NCBI RefSeq assembly: GCF_005281345.1
Contig: NZ_SZXJ01000101.1
Span: 43,371 to 107,370 of the forward strand
Origin: Citrobacter sp. wls619
Lineage (GTDB): Bacteria > Pseudomonadota > Gammaproteobacteria > Enterobacterales > Enterobacteriaceae
Length of the DNA: 64,000 nucleotides
Direction: 5' to 3'
Position numbers and translations under genes: made by a program. Shown here piece after piece: positions 60,123-64,000 of this stretch. How positions within the stretch are numbered: the first letter of the stretch is position 1; every line of letters starts with the position of its first letter. The notes beneath the pieces were generated by a model. The model had not been told where the DNA came from. It did no database searches and saw only the letters and a list, made by a program, of their open reading frames with translations.

Positions 60123-61733
60123 TCAGGCCGGTGAACGTGATGCCAGCCACTGACGTAATTGTTTTTTATCCACTTTGCCGACCGGGGTCAGCGGCAATGA
60201 CTCAACGCACTCGACACGGTCCGGCAATTTGAATTCCGCCACGCCCTGTTCGCGCAGAAAACGACGGACCTGTACTGCACGCAGCGGCTCTTTAACCACC
60301 AGGCAGGCGCAGCTTTTCTCGCCCATCAGCTCATCGTCCATACTGACCAATGCGGCATGGATCACCATTGGGTGCCGCAACAACAGGTTTTCAATCTCTT
60401 CTGCGGCGATCTTCTCTCCGCCACGGTTGATCTGATCTTTCTCTCGTCCCTGCACCGTGATGTAACCATCCCGATCGATGGCGATCAGATCGCCAGAGCA
60501 ATAGAATCCGTTAGCATCAAACGCGCTGGCGTTATGCTCAGGGCTATTGAAGTAACCCCGGAAGGTGTACGGACCGCGCGTCATCAGGCGTCCCGTCGCA
60601 CCCTGTGGTAAAGGATTCCCGTCAGCATCAGCCACCCAGACCTCATCGTCAGGGCACATCGGACGGCCCTGGGTATTAATAATGCGCTCCAGGTTGTCAT
60701 CCAGACGGGTATAGTTCACCAACCCTTCCGCCATACCGAAGACCTGCTGCAACTGGCAGCCAATCTCTGCCGGAATGCGAGCGGCAAGCGAAGCCGAAAG
60801 CCGTGCACCTCCCACCTGCAACAGTTTCAGCGAAGCCAGTTGTGCGTTACTGCCCCACTCCTGAATTGCCTGCAGCCACAGACTCACCGCTGGCGGTACC
60901 AACGCCGTCACGTTTACCTGATGCTGTTCAATCAACGGAAAGCACAACGTCGCGCTCGGGTCTGCCGCCAGCACCACGGTTCCACCCGCGAGGAAAACGC
61001 CCAGCGCACCAGGCGAACTCATGGCGTAGTTGTGCGCGGCCGGGATCGCGCATAAATAGCGGGTCTCAGTGGTAAAATGGCAAATCTCGTTACTACGGCG
61101 CACGCTGTAGTAGTAATCATTGTGGGTGCGTGGAATCAGCTTTGGCGTCCCGGTCGTGCCGCCGGAAAGCTGGAAGTAAGCCACTTCATCAGCCGGTGAT
61201 GGTGTCGCGGTAAACGCCGTTGCGGGTTGGCTTATTGCCGCTTGCAGATTGTGTTCGCCGTCATCATTGAGCAACTGAACCACGCGCACTGAATTGTGTT
61301 CGGCAACAAAGGTATTCAGAAAATCGTCGCCACTGAATAACGCATGCTGGCGATCGGCAATCAGTAACACCGGTTTGATTTGCGCTGCGTAGGCGTTAAG
61401 TTCGTTACGCTGATGGCTAAACAGTGCCAATACGGGGGCTACGCCCAGTTTGAGCAGCGCAAAGAAAGTGATATACAGCTCAGCCACGTTGCCTAACTGC
61501 ACCAGTGCGCTCTCGCCGGGTTTGATCCCCTGGCGACGCAGGCTACAGGCCAGATTATCCGTCGCCTGGTTTAACTGGCGGTAGCTAAGATGGCGTTCCC
61601 CGTCAATCACCGCCGTATGGTCGCTATCGGCATGGCGGGTCAGAATGTCGGTCAGTGGCAAATCCTGCCAGTAGCCTTTTTCACGGTAGCGGCGGGCAAA
61701 CTCTTCCGGCCAACGGGTGAAAGGAATACTCAT
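60123..61733 (-). CDS. entE: 2,3-dihydroxybenzoate-AMP ligase
   Basis: An adenylating enzyme that activates dihydroxybenzoate and loads EntB. The 536-residue ANL-family protein has the P-loop SGGTTGTPK (about 190) and the [14 protein letters not shown] hinge (about 428-441) with a C-terminal catalytic lysine in [10 protein letters not shown]. It lies 54 bp after entC. Confidence 0.97.
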   Translation of the reverse strand: MSIPFTRWPEEFARRYREKGYWQDLPLTDILTRHADSDHTAVIDGERHLSYRQLNQATDNLACSLRRQGIKPGESALVQLGNVAELYITFFALLKLGVAPVLALFSHQRNELNAYAAQIKPVLLIADRQHALFSGDDFLNTFVAEHNSVRVVQLLNDDGEHNLQAAISQPATAFTATPSPADEVAYFQLSGGTTGTPKLIPRTHNDYYYSVRRSNEICHFTTETRYLCAIPAAHNYAMSSPGALGVFLAGGTVVLAADPSATLCFPLIEQHQVNVTALVPPAVSLWLQAIQEWGSNAQLASLKLLQVGGARLSASLAARIPAEIGCQLQQVFGMAEGLVNYTRLDDNLERIINTQGRPMCPDDEVWVADADGNPLPQGATGRLMTRGPYTFRGYFNSPEHNASAFDANGFYCSGDLIAIDRDGYITVQGREKDQINRGGEKIAAEEIENLLLRHPMVIHAALVSMDDELMGEKSCACLVVKEPLRAVQVRRFLREQGVAEFKLPDRVECVESLPLTPVGKVDKKQLRQWLASRSPA

Positions 61734-61787
61734 TATTGCTCCTTAGAGCCTGTCGATAAGGCCTGAATAGCCTGGTAGACCAGGCGC

Positions 61788-62963
61788 TTAATGCAGTCCA
61801 AAAACATTCAACATGGTGGATAGCTTGGCACCCGTTTCACGCCACTCCGCAATCGGTGACGAGGCGGGCACAATGCCGGCTCCGGCGAAGAAACGTACCT
61901 GATTACGCAGCAGTTTCGCACAGCGGATCGTCACCACCCACTCGCCGTTGCCTTGCGAATCACACCAGCCAACAATGCCGCCGAAAAGTTCGCGATCGAA
62001 CGGCTCCAGTTCGGCAATCAGTTTCTGAGCAACCTGATGCGGGAAGCCACTTAGCGCCGGTGTTGGATGCAGCAGACATGCCAGCGTCAGTGCGTTTTCC
62101 TGGGCATTGGCTTTACCTTCAAACGGGGTACCGAGGTGCCAGAGTGTGGGCGTGGTGACCAGTTGCGGAGACGAAGGAAGTTGCAGCTCACTGCTGCGAT
62201 CGCGCAGAACCGCTTTCATCGCCTGGGTGACCAGCTCGTGTTCATGGCGATCCTTCTCGGAAGCTAACAGACGGATCCCCGCCTCCCGGTCCAGAACATC
62301 GTCCGGTTGGCGACGCGCAGATCCCGCCAGCGGCAGCGAACTGAAATGATCGCCTTCTTTGCGTAACAGCAATTCCGGGCTGGCGCCGATCAGTACACCG
62401 CCATCGTCGATGGGCACATGGAAGTTGTAGCTTGCCGGGTTTTGCGCGATCAGCCGCTCCAGCAGCGCACCACTGTCGATATTGGCGTCGGCGGTCACAT
62501 CAATCAGGCGAGACAGCACCACTTTGTCGACTTCCGGGGTTGCCGTCAGCGCCGCTGCTCTGGCGACCATATCTTCGAAAAAATCCTGCTCAGGAATCGA
62601 TTTACGCTCAACGACATTCAGCGACTGATGGGCAGTAAAGTAACGCGCTGATTGCTGCTTTGCCGTGCGTGAGAAGCTTTGCCATGATTGGGGAATAAAC
62701 AGCGACGAGGGCTGGCGGGTGTCAAAGGGAATGGCCCCGACCATAATGGGGTTTGCGATGCCCTGCGATTTGGCCTGCGCAAACAGTGCGTGCATTTTCT
62801 GTTGGAAAGGGCTGTCTGGTGAATCACCATCAATTGCCGGTTCCGCATAGCGGGCGAAGCATCCTGACGTCGTAAAACTACGATACGGCGACATAAAGAA
62901 AAAACTGTCGGGAGCGAGAGTTGCCATAGTCTGCGTTTTTTCCTCGGCCAGTGACGTGTCCAT
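61788..62963 (-). CDS. entC: Isochorismate synthase EntC
   Basis: EntC converts chorismate to isochorismate, the first enterobactin step. The 391-residue protein carries chorismate-binding motifs [26 protein letters not shown] and [17 protein letters not shown] precedes the ATG at 62963; the in-frame ATG at 62975 overlaps that ribosome-binding site. It is first in entCEBAH, divergent from fepB. Confidence 0.97.
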   Translation of the reverse strand: MDTSLAEEKTQTMATLAPDSFFFMSPYRSFTTSGCFARYAEPAIDGDSPDSPFQQKMHALFAQAKSQGIANPIMVGAIPFDTRQPSSLFIPQSWQSFSRTAKQQSARYFTAHQSLNVVERKSIPEQDFFEDMVARAAALTATPEVDKVVLSRLIDVTADANIDSGALLERLIAQNPASYNFHVPIDDGGVLIGASPELLLRKEGDHFSSLPLAGSARRQPDDVLDREAGIRLLASEKDRHEHELVTQAMKAVLRDRSSELQLPSSPQLVTTPTLWHLGTPFEGKANAQENALTLACLLHPTPALSGFPHQVAQKLIAELEPFDRELFGGIVGWCDSQGNGEWVVTIRCAKLLRNQVRFFAGAGIVPASSPIAEWRETGAKLSTMLNVFGLH

Positions 62964-62992
62964 ATCATCCTCCATAAAATGATAAAGGCTCT

Positions 62993-63011
62993 AATAATGA
63001 TTATCATTTAT
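62993..63011. promoter_or_regulatory. Fur box in the entC-fepB divergent promoter
   Basis: AATAATGATTATCATTTAT matches the 19-bp Fur consensus GATAATGATAATCATTATC at most positions, with an intact central ATGATTATCAT palindrome. It lies 30 bp before entC and 140 bp before fepB, so iron-loaded Fur would shut both. Confidence 0.88.
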
Positions 63012-63151
63012 ATTTTCGGTCGCTAACCTAAAAGCAAAGCGCCGGTATGTCAACTCTTGTGGTAACACAATGTGCGACTTAGACTTGCATCCCTGACGCG
63101 TAACAATGAAAATGAGAAGCATTAACCACATTGATAACAGGAAGCTTATTT

Positions 63152-64000
63152 GTGAGATTTTCCGCGTTTTACCGCACTGCGCTGTTACTGGTTGGACTCG
63201 CTATTTCAGGAATTTCTTTAAGCCATGCCGCTGACTGGCCGCGCCAGGTTACCGACAGCCGCGGCACGCACACGCTGGAACATAAGCCACTGCGCATTGT
63301 GTCCACCAGCGTCACGCTCACCGGTTCTCTGCTCGCTATTGATGCGCCCATCATTGCCAGCGGTGCCACGACACCGAATAACCGTATCGGTGACGCTCAG
63401 GGCTTTTTACGCCAGTGGAGCGACGTCGCCAAAGCACGCAAACTGAGCCGCCTGTATATTGGCGAGCCGAGCGCCGAAGCCGTTGCAGCACAAATGCCGG
63501 ACCTGATTCTGGTCAGCGCCACCGGGGGAGATTCCGCGCTTGCACTGTACGATCAACTGTCCACCATAGCCCCTACGCTTATCATTAATTACGACGACAA
63601 AAGCTGGCAGTCACTGCTCACACAATTAGGCGAAATCACCGGGCAGGAGCAACAGGCAGCAGCGCGTATTGCTGAGTTTGATAAGCAACTGCTCGCGGTA
63701 AAGCAACGTATCACCCTGCCGCCACAGCCGGTCAGCGCGCTGGTGTATACCGCAGCCGCGCACAGCGCCAACCTGTGGACGCCGGAGTCCGCGCAAGGCA
63801 AGCTGATGGAACAGCTCGGTTTCACGCTGGCGCCGCTACCTGCCGGACTACATACCAGCCAGAGCCAGGGTAAACGTCACGACATTATCCAGCTTGGCGG
63901 TGAGAATCTGGCGGCCGGCCTGAACGGTGAAGCGCTGTTCCTGTTTGCAGGCGACAGCAAAGATGCCGAGGCGATTTACGCTAATCCACTGCTGGCACAT
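63152..64000 (+). CDS. fepB: Ferric-enterobactin periplasmic binding protein FepB (3' end outside window)
   Basis: FepB delivers ferric enterobactin from the periplasm to the FepDGC importer. The reading frame starts at GTG 63152 after CAGGAAGC and runs open to the window end (283 codons). It encodes a signal peptide of about 26 residues ending LSHA and then [17 protein letters not shown]. Later blocks ([44 protein letters not shown]) match E. coli FepB. About 35 residues should lie beyond the edge. Confidence 0.96.
   Translation, partial: MRFSAFYRTALLLVGLAISGISLSHAADWPRQVTDSRGTHTLEHKPLRIVSTSVTLTGSLLAIDAPIIASGATTPNNRIGDAQGFLRQWSDVAKARKLSRLYIGEPSAEAVAAQMPDLILVSATGGDSALALYDQLSTIAPTLIINYDDKSWQSLLTQLGEITGQEQQAAARIAEFDKQLLAVKQRITLPPQPVSALVYTAAAHSANLWTPESAQGKLMEQLGFTLAPLPAGLHTSQSQGKRHDIIQLGGENLAAGLNGEALFLFAGDSKDAEAIYANPLLAH

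Overview
The window is enterobacterial chromosome, most likely from Citrobacter or a very close relative. Gene order and protein sequences follow the E. coli K-12 ubiF-to-fepB segment almost gene for gene. It differs from K-12 in four ways: (i) a threonine-phosphate decarboxylase gene (cobD) lies between nadD and cobC, as in Salmonella; (ii) the hscC-ybeR-djlB-ybeTU-djlC block that K-12 carries near rihA is missing, so rihA faces ybeL directly; (iii) a flavin reductase-like gene and a haloperoxidase-like hydrolase gene are inserted between rna and rnk; (iv) ybeM is full length. The species call is inferred from remembered synteny, not from a search.

Layout. 1-440: two tandem tRNA-Gln(CUG) genes with terminators and REP elements. 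440-7400: ubiquinone synthesis (ubiF), tRNA modification (miaB), rRNA maturation (ybeZ-ybeY), ybeX and lipoprotein N-acylation (lnt). 7470-11000: glutamate/aspartate ABC transporter gltIJKL with the embedded sRNA SroC. 11100-12630: rihA and ybeL. 12770-17730: leuS-lptE-holA-nadD. 17700-19500: divergent cobD and cobC (cobalamin assembly). 19750-28360: rsfS-rlmH-mrdA-mrdB-rlpA, dacA, ybeD, lipB, lipA (ribosome silencing, cell elongation, lipoylation). 28450-31060: tatE, ybeM, crcB, cspE, pagP. 31500-42500: anaerobic C4-dicarboxylate and citrate metabolism: dcuC, the DpiB/DpiA sensor pair, and citCDEFXG-citT. 42600-46320: rna, the two inserted genes, rnk with an attenuator-like leader, uspG. 46440-49940: peroxide and thiol defence (ahpF, ahpC, dsbG). 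50160-53050: an AT-rich block with a LysR regulator and the YbdN/YbdM pair. 53050-57900: ybdL, ybdH, ybdD, cstA. 58080-64000: enterobactin synthesis entCEBAH and the divergent fepB, which runs off the window end.

How the genes work together. The cit block is self-contained: CitT imports citrate and exports succinate; CitG and CitX make and attach the lyase cofactor; CitC acetylates it; CitDEF cleave citrate. DpiBA senses citrate, and dcuC next door exports succinate. entCEBAH and fepB face each other across a Fur-box promoter. mrdA-mrdB-rlpA-dacA form the elongation/septal peptidoglycan group, and lipB-lipA make lipoyl groups.

I found no phage, CRISPR array, insertion sequence or clear pseudogene. 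The least-explained stretches are a run of seven small stem-loops ending in a minus-strand terminator between ahpC and dsbG, the AT-rich ybdO-ybdN-ybdM block pairing a PP-loop protein with a ParB/sulfiredoxin-like protein, the rnk leader, and the two genes inserted between rna and rnk.
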